Assembly (NCBI GenBank): GCA_019454045.1 | Contig: SKCR01023804.1 | Location: 512,628 to 576,627 of the forward strand | Direction: 5' to 3' | Length of the DNA: 64,000 nucleotides | DNA from: Zanthoxylum bungeanum | Lineage: Eukaryota; Streptophyta; Magnoliopsida; Sapindales; Rutaceae | In this document: positions 12,302 through 24,890 of the stretch, one piece after another | Numbering within the stretch: position 1 is the stretch's first letter | Layout: the number at the start of each line of letters is the position of its first letter | Notes under the pieces: model-generated | The model's database searches: none | What the model was told of the DNA's origin: nothing | What the model saw: only the letters and a program-made list of their open reading frames with translations | Translations under genes and position numbers: made by a program

Positions 12302-14364
12302 TGTTGGAGTTTCTAGGTCCATAGGATCGAATACAAAACATGAAACATGTGTGAATACAAATCGAGGAAGTTGCGGAATACTTACATCGATCGGTTGAGC
12401 GACGCGGAGGCAACAAATCATCAAAAAACGCTCACTGCCTCATGCTCACTGTGCACCCACTGCAGCAGATTTGGCTTCTGTTTTGCGCCATTTCGGAGTC
12501 CTCGAACAAGCTCCAAGCTTCGTCGAACGATTCCCGGCTCATGGGTGAGCTTCCCTATCACCTTCGCATTGATCCCGGAGTGTGCTAGCACTCTTGTTTT
12601 GCCAAAAACCACACGCTTGCTTCCCCTTCCTGCTCACGTTTTTCAGTGCAAAAAACCAGTGAAGAATGTCCACTATGGGCGTGAATGAGAGAAAAATGGG
12701 AGAGAGAGAGAGAGATGAGAAAGTAATGTTTGTAAAATTGGTAAATGATTTCCTAACCTATACCAAATTTTGGCTCCAAAATAGCATTAATGCTAGCCAA
12801 CCACACACATCATTCAATCAATCCCCATTAATCATGAATAGTGACTAGCGTCAATCACTCAAAGTGAAAGACATCCATCACTTGATTGACGAATGATGTG
12901 ACGCTAGAAGCGACTAGCGATTTGACGCTTGATTTAATTTGCCGCACTTGAATTCGAAAAGCGAATGCGCTCGCAAATAATCTCGGGCTCGGGTTTGCTA
13001 ATTCTAAATTAACGAACTTTCCGTTGCGACGCAATTAAATCTAATTTAATTAAATAATCATGCCAAGCATAATTATTATTCACGTCGCTAACGAATTAAT
13101 TCTAAATTAATTCGTTCGCCCGAATTAAAATCTAATTTTAATTTCGCGTCGAAATCTAATTTCGTTTAATATATCAAATATATTAATTCTCCTATTAATT
13201 CCAAATTAATTGTTTCTCTCTCTTTAATGATATTTTATCCCAGATAAAATATCTCCGCAATTAATCCCAGATTAATTTTCTCTCTCATCTTATTAATCCC
13301 AGATTAATATAAGTGCGAGTCATACGTCATCGGTGAATCTTTGGGAAGCGACCCATGAGATCCCCGGACATGTTGGTAGTCAAATCGGTCATCGGACTAT
13401 CCAAACACGTAAGTACCAAGTACTACGTTTTTACCGATTTACTAGACAAGGTTGGCCTCTAGCAAAGCGCCATGCCTACCCAATTCTCTGGAAATATCCT
13501 TACAGGAATATATAGATCTGTATCAAGCGTAGTATACCGTAGTATTGTGTATATCAGCCCAGTATCGGATAGTCACGTGCTAGGGCTGGGGCTGGATAAG
13601 TGTCTGCCCCGTCCGAAGCACATGTCGGATGTCTGGTAATTAGTCTCTATAATCGGATATACATGACCTTGTCATAATATCCCGATGGCCGGCCAGCACT
13701 TAAGAGCACTAATACCGTATCCTGCGTGACATCATCTCCACTATGACTGAGTGATACTTCCGTCTTGACATCACACCCAATACACTACGACTCTCTGATA
13801 AACCCAGAAGTGGTGTACGCAGAACCGGTTAAAGCCCTGTACCACCAAGACCAAAGTCTATCGATTATCGTAAGTATTAGCGATGCAAGTCTCAGGTTAA
13901 GACTATACACACCTACCTTGATTTCGGCCTCCCATAGACACATAGTCATAATACCAATGGGATTCCGAGGGGTCTATCCAGAGCGAAGCTGTTTCTCGTA
14001 CCATCAGTGAAACACGACCTCCTATCGCACTTGCATAAGTATCCTATACTTATATATATGAGAACTATATCGTTGCGCCCTCACAACGCACACAAGTGCA
14101 ATACTAGCCTATTCCACATTATCGATGTCCAGTCTCGATAATACTCCGGCTAGGGATATTTAATGATTAATCCTTCGGGGACTGATACTGTCTCATATCA
14201 TTCTCAGTCCAGGAACTAATCATAGGGACCTCTCTTCATTTATATATCTAAGGTGATCTAATCACAAATGATGAGAGTACAATCTCCTTTGTCACATAGT
14301 TAATTTGTACAACAACACCGTGATCTGTACAAATAGTGACGCTATGGGTCATAATTGTCCAACA
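12302..14364 (-). repeat. 5' LTR of element B
   Basis: The 2063-bp LTR is bounded by TGTTGGA and TCCAACA and is nearly identical to 2526-4586. It abuts the primer-binding site on its left side, so on the minus strand it is the 5' LTR and would supply the promoter. Small reading frames within it duplicate those of the partner LTR and have no recognisable product. Confidence 0.88.
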
Positions 14365-14593
14365 ATAAACGCGTTTTATGCCATTTTGTGGAAAAACATT
14401 TTCGTAAAAGTTTCATGATGTCTCTAACCTATTTATGTCATTATTTGATATCGAATAAACATGTTTAGGTGAAATATGAATGAATTATTCATATTGGATA
14501 TTGAATAATTTATTTGGTAATTTTAAAAGTTTTAAAGTTACGATTTCGCCCGAACCCCGAGCTTCCTACTGCGCCCGTGCTAAAACCCCAACA
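14365..14593 (+). mobile_element. 3' LTR of element A1, right part
   Basis: This is the remaining 229 bp of the LTR interrupted by element B. It ends GCTAAAACCCCAACA at 14593. Immediately to the right is truncated pol sequence of the minus-strand copia A2. A1 therefore inserted into A2's internal region; the pentamer tcttt at 14594-14598 would be its target duplication, with the partner outside the window. Confidence 0.65.
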
Positions 14594-16200
14594 TCTTTAT
14601 CCTTTGTTAGAAGACAATAAGCAATGTTACTCTCTGTAACATACTCTGAGTGCCAAACTGGAGGTCTTCTCTCTCAATTTGATCGACGAACTTCAAAAGC
14701 TTCAAACTCGATTGATTTTGATACCTCATGCTCTGGTGCTACTTCAGAATAATCTGAATTTTCTTGTTCTGGATTATTTTCCACTAATACTATTGTAGTC
14801 TCTGTACTTTCTTTTGAAATACTATAATTTCCTTCTTTTTACAGTTGATGTTCTGTAAATATCACATATTTGCTGATGATGATCTTGAGGGTAGTGGGAT
14901 CCCACAAGCGATATCCATTTACTCCATCAACTTAACCCAAGAAAATGTATTTTCTAGATGTTGGATCTAGCTTTATTCTTTCTTCAGCGTTGTACATCAT
15001 GTATACAAAACAATCAAAAATATGAAGAGATGAGTAATCAGCTGGTTTTTCGCTCCACATCTCCGTTGGTGTCTTCAACTGTTGATGGAGATCTATTTAT
15101 ATCATAGCATGTTGTATGAACTGATTCTGCCCAAAAGCACTTTGGTAGACTAGCTGTTCTGAGCATAGCTCTTACTCTTTCCAGCAGCATTCTATTCATT
15201 CTTTCTGCCACTCCATTTTGTTGAGGAGTGTATGGTGTAATAGTTTGTCTTTCAATGCCTTCTTGCAGACAATATGCATCAAAATCCTTGCTGCAATATT
15301 CTCCTCAATTATCCGTCCTTAAACACTTGATTCTTTTTCCAATTTCTACGTCAATTTATACTTTAAAGTTTTTGAAATATGACTTCTCACATCTAACTTA
15401 TTTTTGATCTGGTACACCCAACATCTTCTAGAAAATCGTCAATAAATTATACAAAATATTTTACTTTCCTTAGTTATTGAATCGGTGCTTCTTCCCAAAT
15501 ATCAGAGTGAATCAATTCTAAAATGGTTTTACTACGAGCACTTGAACTGCTAAATTTTAATCTGTTTTGCTTACTTGTAACACAATGCTCACAAAATGGT
15601 AGACTAACCGCTTTCAAGCCTGAAAGTAGCTTTTGATTGACGAAAATATTTATTCCATGTTCTGACATGTGGTATAGTTTCTGATGCCACAACATAAAAG
15701 CTTCTTCTCGAGAATCCAATGAAGCCACTGATGTAATTGCTTCCAGAATTGAGTCTCCCAATAGCATATATAAGTTTGTTGAGATATTTTCAGCTTTCAA
15801 GACTGTAAGGCTCCTTTCACCATCTTTAATGCCCTGTTTTCAACAACAGTCTTATATATGAGGCCATTTAACTGTCCAACTAACATAAGATTTTTCTTCA
15901 TTCCCACAACATATCGAACATCTTATACAATACGGAGAGTATCATCATACATCTTTATTTTGATGGCTCCAATCCCTCTAATTTTCATGGCATGATTATT
16001 TTCTAGAAAAACTGATCCTCTAGAGACAGGTTCATAATGACATAACCATTCTCTCCTAGAGGTCATGTGCCATGTTACTGTATAATCAACCAACCATGCA
16101 TCACTTAGCTATTTTCTGATATCATTGGACATCATTACTACTTCACTGTAAAGTGTGCCACCTTCTTTAGAAGTACTTGCAACACATCCCAGAGATTTTG
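14594..16200 (-). pseudogene. Copia A2 pol remnant: protease, pre-integrase, integrase
   Basis: The minus-strand translation shows, in order, a decayed aspartic protease region near 16110-16080 (the expected D-S-G is replaced by D-Y-T), the GAG-pre-integrase domain (15800-15474, with a WHQKLYHMSEHG stretch and a CEHC zinc pair), then integrase fragments down to about 14700. The reading is interrupted by several stops. It is cut at 14594 by the A1 LTR, so reverse transcriptase and the 3' LTR are not in this window. Domain order identifies the copia superfamily. Confidence 0.75.
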
Positions 16201-16220
16201 TTGCAACATGAGCTTTTTCT

Positions 16221-16847
16221 TCACCTTTTTTTCAGATTCCAACAATCTTTCTTGAATTGTCCTTTCTTGCCACAATTGTAGCATTTAACATTCTTATTAC
16301 TTTTTGATTTCGATCTACCATGGTTTTGACTCTCACTTGAGCCACGTTCCGTTGATCTCACTATTTTCATCGACAATACTTCTGCTTGTTGTGAACCAGA
16401 TGATCTATCTTCCTTATTTTTACATCTAGACTCATCTTTCAGAGCAACAGCTGCAACTTCGTCAAAGACTAGATTATCAGTGACAACATTACTTATCAAG
16501 TTGATGATAGGTTGATCATACGAATCAGATTGACTTTGAAGTAGAATCTCTGCACGTTCATTTGTAGATATATTATAATCCAAAACAGTGATTTGGGGAA
16601 ATAGTGTATTCAAGTTGTTGATATGATATGTCATAGATGTGGACTCACTCATTCGGAGAGTGTAATGTCTCATCTTTAAGAAGATCTTGTTGTATAGTGA
16701 CTTGACCTCGTATAATTTAGTAAATGCATCCCAAATTTCTTTTGCAGTCTTTTTCTCTGCATCGTTGGATAACATAGAATCTGCTAATGCTAGATACAAG
16801 TTGTCCATAGCATTGTCATCCATATCTTTCCATTTTTCATCAGTCAT
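16221..16847 (-). pseudogene. Copia A2 gag polyprotein (nucleocapsid part, partial)
   Basis: An open stretch of about 208 codons has the UBN2/gag fold typical of copia capsids: an N-terminal LYLALADSMLSN segment, a central KIFLKMRHYTLRMSE segment, and a C-terminal basic region with a zinc knuckle. The knuckle reads CYNCGKKGQFKKDC, so the usual histidine ligand is glutamine and zinc binding should be impaired. The natural gag start probably lies upstream, where the frame is broken. It would have formed the virus-like particle shell and bound the element RNA. The associated 5' LTR is at 17179-19719. Confidence 0.8.
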
Positions 16848-17165
16848 TCCATCTTATCTCTCACCAATTGCCGCTAAGTTATTGTCTTTTCTCAAGATTA
16901 CTTTTATTTTAAGTTTCCATAAGGAAACGTTTCTCTCATTAAATTTCTCAATTTCTTATTTTCTTGCCATGTTTCTGATGACGATCAACTTCTCACTTGA
17001 ACCGGCTTTTACTATTTCATAGTGAATAAGACCGTATACAATATCATATATGTGAATAGTATCATATACGTGAATAATATCGTATATATAAATAGTGTCA
17101 TATATGTGAATAGTACTATACTATATATGTGAACAGTCTTCGTGAGTAGTAACCCTAAACCTGAA

Positions 17166-17177
17166 GCGCTAATACCA
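17166..17177 (-). other. Primer-binding site of copia A2 (degenerate)
   Basis: On the minus strand this reads TGGTATTAGCGC, two mismatches from the canonical tRNA-Met-complementary TGGTATCAGAGC. It starts two bases inside the 5' LTR boundary. Confidence 0.75.
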
Positions 17178-17178
17178 C

Positions 17179-19719
17179 TGTTAGGGGATCATGGGCTAAA
17201 GCTGGCACGCAAGTAAATTGAAATTGAGAAAAATTATTAGTTCATGAGGCGTTGTCTACCATATAACAATACATTAATAATTAGGAGGCTTGATCTACCA
17301 TAAATATTAATAATAAAATAAAATAATTAAACACAAATTTAACATGGTAAATGTAGGGGAATTTAGGGGTAAACGCAGCGGAACATGGAAAAATAAATTT
17401 TTTCGATTTCAATAATTTTTCTCGGGCAATTAAAATAAACTTATTTATTCTAATTACTCAATACTTAAAAACTGAATTTTTTACCCAAAAATCAGATTTT
17501 TTTCATATTTACCGTGAGACCCCAATAGTTTGTATTTTGATCATTCTAGTCCTAATTTGTCAAATACAAAATTAAGTGATTTCAAATCACTATCAAAATG
17601 ATTTCTACATATCATATACATCAAAATACAACTCACAACACAAAATCCCAAAAAAAAATCCAAATAGCCGAATGCATCACCAAGTTTGAAACTTTTTGTA
17701 CTTTGGTCCAAATTTATTCAAAACAAGTTTGAATTATTTCCAATCAACACCAAATGATTTGTACATCTTATAGACATCATTATACAATACATATATGAAA
17801 AGCCTCAATTTTACTGGAGGTATAAACCCTAATTTCTCAAATTAATCCAATTAATAAAATTAACCAAATCCAACACTTTAATCTAATCTCTACAACACCA
17901 ACAAGTCTCACCACTTTTAAACAACTCAAGAAAAATTCTAGGTCATCAATGAGTGGCCTAACAATTCTAGAATGGAAACAAGATCATCAGATGATCAAAA
18001 GTGTGATTATACACCTTTAATAAGCTTATTTTGTTAATCATTCATGCATACATCTTTCATTCATACTTCCAACCATCATCACACAAACATAAGAGAGTAT
18101 AAAAACTTAAGAACTACAGATGTTGTAGCCAAGAACAAAAGGAACAAGTTTCATTCTAATAGAAAGTTGGAAATACTTATAAAAATCCAAGCTTTCTTGA
18201 TTTCTTGTTGGTTTCTTTTCTTTTTCTCTCAAGTCTCTTTTGTTTTAGGTTTTTGGTGGCTAGAACAAGTGTGAAGCAAATGAAAAATGAAACTCTTAAA
18301 TATTTAGGGCAATGGCCGAATTTTGAGCAAAAAAAAAAAACAAAATATTTTCTTTAATTTTCAAACAAATATCTAACAAGTCAAATAGTATTTGATAACC
18401 TTTTCATTTAATTTTAAAGTCAAACTTATATACAAATTAATCATTTCCAAACTTTATCATAATGGTAGAAATTTATATTTTAATTACTTTAATAATTTAA
18501 TAATTAATTAATTAATTAAATACAAATATCTCAAATATATGTATTATATTTACTTTAAATATCTCAAATACATATATTAATTATATATGTCAAATATCAC
18601 AATTTGATATTTAATTAATGTGTATTTAATAAAATCATACATTAAATACAAATACACATTAATTAGGAAATGACCAAAAGGTCCATTTGCATGTATCTTT
18701 CGTTTAACCGTTAAACAATTTATAAATAATCAATATTATTCATAAAAGTTGTCATAGTGCTCTATGAGTTTACTTCATTAGTGAGACTCTCTAGGTTCAG
18801 GTATATTCGTCACAAAATACAATTTCGTATCCATAATCTACCCACCCGTAAATTATGATGAACACAGATAAACTCACTGAAACATACAAGTCGAAGTCAT
18901 TACATATGTATAATCCTTTTGTCACAGGTATCCGGATTATTCCAGAGATATAGATATAAATGTCAAATCTCTATAGATATAATCACGTCGACGTTTCTAT
19001 TAGCAATCTCTTAATAACAACACTTAGAACTCACTTCTCCAGTGTACCACGGCTCATAGATTTAACAGATTGATAATTCCATGTTGAATACATATGCTCT
19101 GTACACAGAGCTGACGGATTTTATCTTGACACACACAGGATATCCTGAGGATCAGTTCACACCCAACGGAAAAGCGGAGGTCTAACCTTAATAGGTCGGT
19201 GACGTGACTGCCATCAAAGTGTGGAGGATATCTCATATATCCACAATGATATCTCAAGTCAAAGAATCATTATGCTACTCAACCCGAGAAGATTCTTATT
19301 GATGTTGATGTAGCATCCATTAAGAATATTCGGTGAGTCGTTCAGTGTTTATCTGATATAAACACCTACATGTTTATACGAGTGTCAAAGGCTCATGGTT
19401 CATTGAGAATTTACCATTGGAATCCAAGATTCCAATATACGACATGTATCAGTCTCAACGGGTTTACTTATTAACCAAGTAATGTAAACATTGACCATAA
19501 ACTGTTAAAGAAATGATAATGTTATGATACAACTCAATGTCAGTTGCGACGCTTTTACAACTGTATCATAACTAATCATTCTAAGGTCATTTACGCCTTT
19601 ACCATATATAAAGAGTATTATATAATAGAAACTGTTTATTTTATTCATAATAAAATGTTTACATAAGTATTACAGGGAAATACATATGAAAATTGGCGTT
19701 CCAAGCACCAACCCTAACA
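17179..19719 (-). repeat. 5' LTR of copia A2
   Basis: The 2541-bp LTR starts, on the minus strand, TGTTAGGGTTGGTGCT at 19719 and ends CCCCTAACA at 17179, so it has matching inverted termini. It is followed by the primer-binding site and gag. It is the same family as the plus-strand LTR starting at 252, but the two are in opposite orientation. The 17040-17130 stretch just downstream holds short repeats of a tcatatatgtgaatag motif. No gene is seen inside; frames at 18044-18274 and 19054-19257 look incidental. Confidence 0.82.
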
Positions 19720-20118
19720 GTAAAATCTTCAATGTGAGAGAAACATACACGGGCAAATGTAGAAGGATTTCACTATAGTAGAAAAATTTTTACAACTTCT
19801 CTCTAAATATAAGGAGTAAACAATCTCACTCTCTTAAAATATGAGAATTACAACTCTTTCACAAACTCTTCAAAAGAAACAATATTTTTCTCTCTTAGAA
19901 TACATTGGATTTAGTTGAGAATGGAATGAAGAAAATAATGAAATGAATCATCTATTTATAGGCATAAGATTCACTGTGTAAATAGTGAATTTTAATTTCT
20001 TATTTTTTTTTATGTATGTGGGATGCACCCACATAATTAATATATTTTATTATTTAATTATTGCACCTTTTAGTGCAATAATTAGCATCAAGAACCAAAT
20101 TAAAAACCCAACGACGAC
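19720..20118 (-). mobile_element. Probable U3-R part of another copia LTR, truncated by A2
   Basis: On the minus strand the sequence has a TATA box (CTATAAATAGATG, about 19957-19969) followed by a pyrimidine-rich leader-like region with repeated agagagaaa tracts. It ends abruptly at the A2 LTR boundary. A possible LTR start is TGTCGTCGTTGGG at about 20118. This is inferred from composition and promoter-like layout; the other half is not in the window. Confidence 0.4.
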
Positions 20119-22568
20119 ATTATCTTTATGTCTTTTTTTCCATTCAAAATAATATCATTTTAGTTTTTTTTTATTTATTTTTCATTTCATTTCATTTAAC
20201 ATCAAAATAGCATCATTTTAATAATAATTTTTTTCACATTTAAACATATTTTAGTTTCTTTAGAATTTTATCAATTTCAATTCATTGACATTTGAATTTA
20301 TTTGGTTATTAAATATGGTACGGCTGGTAATTGAGGGTGACCCACAAGGACCTTTTTTGGATTGATATTCTGATTAGTGGTGGCAATGGCAAAAAGCTAA
20401 AAGTCAAAAAATTAAAAATTAAAAGTGACTAAAAAAAATAAATGAAATTAAAATTGAACCGAAAAATCGAAACGAAGTGATAATTTTTTATTTAAAAAAT
20501 ATCTATTCGATTTTTTAATTAAAAAATCTAACCAAACCGAATAAGAATAAGTTTTAAAATTAAAAAATTTGAACCAAACCGAATTAATTGAATAATTTAA
20601 TTTATTAATCTTTTAAGTCTAATCATCTTCTATTATTATTTTATAATTATATTTGTTATATTATTTAATTTATTTGATATTTAGTGATAATTAATTTCAT
20701 AAATTATTTGTAATTTTTGCTTTAGTTTTTATTCCTTTTATTTTCCTATATTTTAAATAATGATTATATTTTATGGAAAAAAATTATTGGTATAGTTGTG
20801 ATGATTAGAAGAGTTACCGTACATAAAAATTAAGTAAATATTAGATTAAGTGAATATTAGTAATTATTAATTTTTTATTATTGTTGTTGAAGGCGGGAAA
20901 AGTGATGAGAATCCATATGTTTAAAAGTCTTGAGCTTGATTCGTCAGAGTCCAATTAGGATTGAACATTTCTTCTATAGTGCAGGGAAAAAGTCATGCAT
21001 AGTGGCACTACTTCTGGCTAGAATATTCCTCCTTATTAATTGCAATTTGCAACTAAATATTCAAGTTATTTTCTCTTATTAGAATTTTCGAATTTAGAGT
21101 TCAGAATCATTTCTTCTAATTTTCATTGGTTTATATAGTTTCATGTTTCCATTGTAAGTGGAGGTTTCATTCCTCACATTAATATTTGTCTATCACCGAA
21201 CTGTTTTATGGTGCATGAAGTACACTTATCATAAGACATGTTGAAATATAGGGTCAGGTGTAATTATGCATGCTAAATTAAGCTTACATATTAAGTTAAA
21301 TGAATTACCATTAAAGTCCACTAACTTTGGATTATGGTGCATGACCTCATGTACTTCAGAGTGCTGGTATAAGTATTGGGGTGTCTTTATTTCGTACTTT
21401 GATCAATTTATAGTTTCTGAAGTAAATGTATTCCATAATGAATTTGTGTTGGAGTCAGTTAACCTCGGAATGTCTTGTATTCACAGTAAGTTAACCTCAA
21501 AGTGACGTCACTTTGGAGTGATGTCACTTTGGAGCCATGTCCGAGCTCCTACAGAGGTTTCGGGGTTCCGATGATCACCTCAACTCTTATTGTCTACTAG
21601 TATTGTGTAATTAATAGTACCATGATATGTGTCGTTATTCTATTGGACCTACTTATGTCCAGCTCAGTTCCACTAAGGACACTTGTTGAGGAAGATTCAT
21701 TAATATAGTGACACGTGGCGAATAGAGTATGGATAAAATTAGGCACCTATATTGTTAAAAAATTGAAAAAAATCGAATTGTATTGAACCGAATCGATAAT
21801 TAAAAATTATTATAATTTTTAATAAAAAAACTAACGATTACTTTAAAAAAACCGAATAATTATAATTATAATTATTTTTTATAATTATATCAAACGGACA
21901 GAACCATGCCCACCCCAAATAGGCATTTTCGTCCAAAGATTCCCAAAACATTGGGATGCTGATACTTTTCAATTCAGGCACGTGTGTAAATCTAGCATCT
22001 CTATAAGAGTTCAAACGTCATCGATTATTTACACAAAACTTTTTTTTTTGTGTGTGTGAATATTTTCAATAATTTAAGATTCACTAGAATGAACACTCGG
22101 AAAATAGCCTCCTTTAGACAAAATCTAAAAGAAATGGAAATGGATTATCTACTCGTCTGTGCTTAACTGTAGGATCTTGAGCCACGTTGTATATTATTTA
22201 TAAGATGAGTAGAGGAACTTGATCCAAAAATCAAATAAACTAATTGAGAATGTCAATAAAATTGTTTATGGATTATCATGCTGGGCAATACACACCCACT
22301 ATTCATGTTGATGACATCTGTCAATCATTTAATGCTGCTAGTCATTGCAAGAAGAAAAACTTTGAATTATCATCTGATTGTCATTTAATGCTTGCAGCCT
22401 TGCATACACCACACAACAAGAGTATGCAGGACTGCATGCTAATATGTAACATTTGTTCTTTATTATTACTATTTATTGTTTTTTCTTTTTCTTCATCTTG
22501 TCTCTTCCCTCTGTTACGATGATAAAAGATGGTTAATTTATCAATATAAGATATTATATGATATGATA
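20119..22568. other. AT-rich intergenic DNA, no gene seen
   Basis: There are long A/T tracts and repeated ccgaa-containing AT-rich stretches at about 20440-20600 and 21770-21900. An 18-bp perfect palindrome CAAAGTGACGTCACTTTG lies at 21498-21515, followed by a near copy. Small frames (21266-21505, 22244-22522) show no recognisable product. Confidence 0.6.
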
Positions 22569-23273
22569 TGTTGGTTTGGTTATCGTCCTGAGCTGACGCA
22601 TCGTGAATTGACCTGCTCAATCAGGTCGCGGGATTCGACCTTCCCGAAATGGTCGTGGTGGGTCGAGGGGGCAGCGCCCCCGTGGGGGCTCGGGGGCAAC
22701 GCCTCTTAAACAAAAACGAAATTCAAATGTAAGGTTAACCGAAATAACTGATTTCATGTCCTCTTGAACGAAAAAGATATTATGCCTTACATTGTCTCGA
22801 CAATAGGTAATCATTGGCGCGACAATGAGAGGCAGAGACATTAAGATATATTCTGACCAATATTCTCGCGACAATGATTACTCATTGGTGCGATAATAAA
22901 ACGCTGATACAAAAAGACTCTCTGACTTATATTGCAGCGTCAATATGAAGCTCGTGCATATTATCGCGACAATGAACTTATCATTGGCAAGACACTAGTT
23001 CAAAAAAAAAATGAATAAAAAATATATCTTTTGGAGGCAAATCTTGATTGTCTATATATAGAGCACGAGAATGATTCATCATATATAATAATTTTCATTA
23101 TCAAAGTCCTCAAGTACAGATTCAATAAGTGTTGTGTTGCATCTCTAAGTTTTGTTGTATCATATAATGTATTTGTCTTATAATCATTACAACACATAGT
23201 GTGAACAAATATTGTTTTAAGAAAGTGTCATACATACTTCAAAACTAGATTCCTCGCTGCAAGTTCCCCAACA
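22569..23273 (+). mobile_element. Probable solo LTR, about 705 bp
   Basis: The sequence starts TGTTGGTTTGG and ends GTTCCCCAACA, which are inverted termini typical of copia LTRs. Inside are a GC-rich hairpin-prone tract at 22662-22702 (gggggcagcgcccccg), then three related segments carrying a CGCGACAATGA motif, and a TATA-like box (TCTATATATAGAG, about 23050-23062). Flanking pentamers (tgata and atata) match only in part, so boundaries are tentative. The small reading frames within it are not considered genes. Confidence 0.55.
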
Positions 23274-23910
23274 ATATATACATACAATGTCATTGACGAT
23301 GATCTTACTCCCAAAGAAAATAGGTTTTTGCATATATATGCATGAGCGGCACCATGAGTGACTTGTCTATATCCAAGCTCGATACCGATCCCTTAATTTC
23401 TTATATTTTATTTAAAAATAATAATAAATATTCAACCCACCAATATTATATAAATAAAATAAAATAAAATATAGTCATCATATAATAAAATCATGTCCCC
23501 GCCATAAGTGTTGGTTGCGAAATAGCGGCCTGATAGGCTCAAACATAGCAAACTGTTGAAGAACTCAAAATCATCCAATTACGTCTTTGACTTTGAGAAG
23601 CGTTATCCCAACCACAGAAGAATACCATGTCGGTTTTTTTTTAATAAAAAAATAAAATAAAAATGGTTGGACAAATGCAATTTTCATTTATAGTTCTGTC
23701 TTATAGTTGTGGCAATTGCATAAATGTAAAATAGTCAAGGATGCTGGCGTTCTTGATAAGGGTCATCCTTGTACATTACAAGCAATTATCAAGTTCTTAT
23801 TTGCCCTACATGCTTTCGCTAACAAGTCTTGCAAGTCTTGATGATCATATAATGTAAGAGAAGTGAAATTATCTTTATAATATAATAAAAGAGAGAGAAA
23901 ACCATCAACT
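23274..23910. other. Intergenic DNA, no gene seen
   Basis: This is AT-rich sequence between the probable solo LTR and the tRNA gene. No ORF, RNA gene or repeat boundary is recognised. Confidence 0.5.
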
Positions 23911-23994
23911 GTCAGGATGGCCGAGTGGTCTAAGGCGCCAGACTCAAGTTCTGGTTCTCGAAAGAGAGCGTGGGTTCAAATCCCACTTCTGACA
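23911..23994 (+). tRNA. tRNA-Leu(CAA)
   Basis: This 84-nt class II tRNA gene folds cleanly. The acceptor stem is GTCAGGA with TTCTGAC (one G-T pair), followed by discriminator A at 23994. The anticodon stem CCAGA/TCTGG encloses loop CTCAAGT with anticodon CAA, which reads UUG leucine codons. A long variable arm lies between anticodon and T stems (ttctcgaaagagagcg). Internal promoter A box (TGGCCGAGTGG) and B box (GGTTCAAATCC) are intact, and there is no intron. A T-run at 24002-24006 is a plausible Pol III terminator. No CCA is encoded, as expected for a nuclear gene. Confidence 0.96.
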
Positions 23995-24890
23995 ATTCTC
24001 TGTTTTTCTTTTAAAATCAAAATATTTACACCTGTGGCTGGCTGAAACCTTAATTTTTCTTCTAAACTTTATTGGAAATATTTTTTTTTTTCCAGATGAA
24101 AATAAATAGGAATTTTTTTATTACGCGTTTGCTTTGCTTATTATGTATGCCAGGTCCAATTGCGATTGTTCAAATGCATTGAATGTGATCCCATTCCTCT
24201 TCATGCAAAAATGGACCATACTAGCAAAATTATGAAGGCAAATCCTCATCCACTTGGTCGATGACCTTGATGAATTCCTTGGAAGGTAACAGAATAAAAA
24301 ATTAAATTTGAGCTTTAACCATTAAAAAATGCGCCAAAATTCCTAAACACGAATTGGAAACGACCATATTAACAGTGAACAATCAGCACTTCTTTCTAAT
24401 CACACATACATCTCTTAAAGTTTGCAAATGCCACGACTTTTACCTTTATTTATTCACTTCCATTCATTTAATCTTAACGTGTAATGCAACAATCGTGCAA
24501 GTTGAATGCTTTAATCAAGCCTAAGGCTAAGGCGGCGGTACAAGAAAACAAGAATATGGAAGCATATCCTGGTGGCGAAATGCTTGAAGCCAATTCCCAT
24601 CTGCTGATTGATAACTCTACTGTGTGTTTGTACTAGGAATCATTCATGATAATACAGAAACTAAAATTAGGAGATATTCAATAACATCTTAGCAAAATTT
24701 CTTATCAATAGAACATTTCCAAAAACCCACGCTGCAAAGTTTTCAGAAACTCGAGCACAAGCCTGAACCATGCCAACTGTCTAAAAGAGGTTCAATTAGA
24801 ACTAGAGCAATCAGGTGAATCGGCCTGATGAAAAGTATCCTATTACCTTAGAAAAGAAAAGGGATCTATTAAGGAAGCCGAGAGTTTGGA
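23995..24890. other. Intergenic region between tRNA gene and RING gene
   Basis: No coding potential is recognised. The right-hand part (about 24890-25092) probably includes the 3' untranslated region of the minus-strand RING gene. Confidence 0.5.

Larger units (their letters stand above)
2526..14364 (-). mobile_element. Complete Ty1/copia-type LTR retrotransposon B (non-autonomous by decay)
   Basis: The element reads on the minus strand: 5' LTR 12302-14364, primer-binding site 12289-12300, long leader, gag remnant near 9300-9640, integrase and reverse transcriptase remnants 7200-9000, polypurine tract at about 4587-4600 and 3' LTR 2526-4586. Both LTRs begin TGTTGGA and end TCCAACA and are nearly identical by eye, so insertion is recent relative to its neighbours. 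All coding parts are broken by stops and frameshifts, and no RNase H is recognisable. A plus-strand solo LTR sits inside it at 4667-6626. Flanking pentamers (aaaat on the left, ataaa on the right) do not match exactly. The same family supplies the right part of the element at 56-63 kb. Confidence 0.85.

Noticed and set aside
20386..21925. Possible 1.5-kb hAT-like element with ends tggtggcaatggc and catgcccacccca
   Set aside because: The termini match only loosely as inverted repeats, inner ccgaa-rich segments are in direct rather than inverted orientation, and no 8-bp target duplication is visible.
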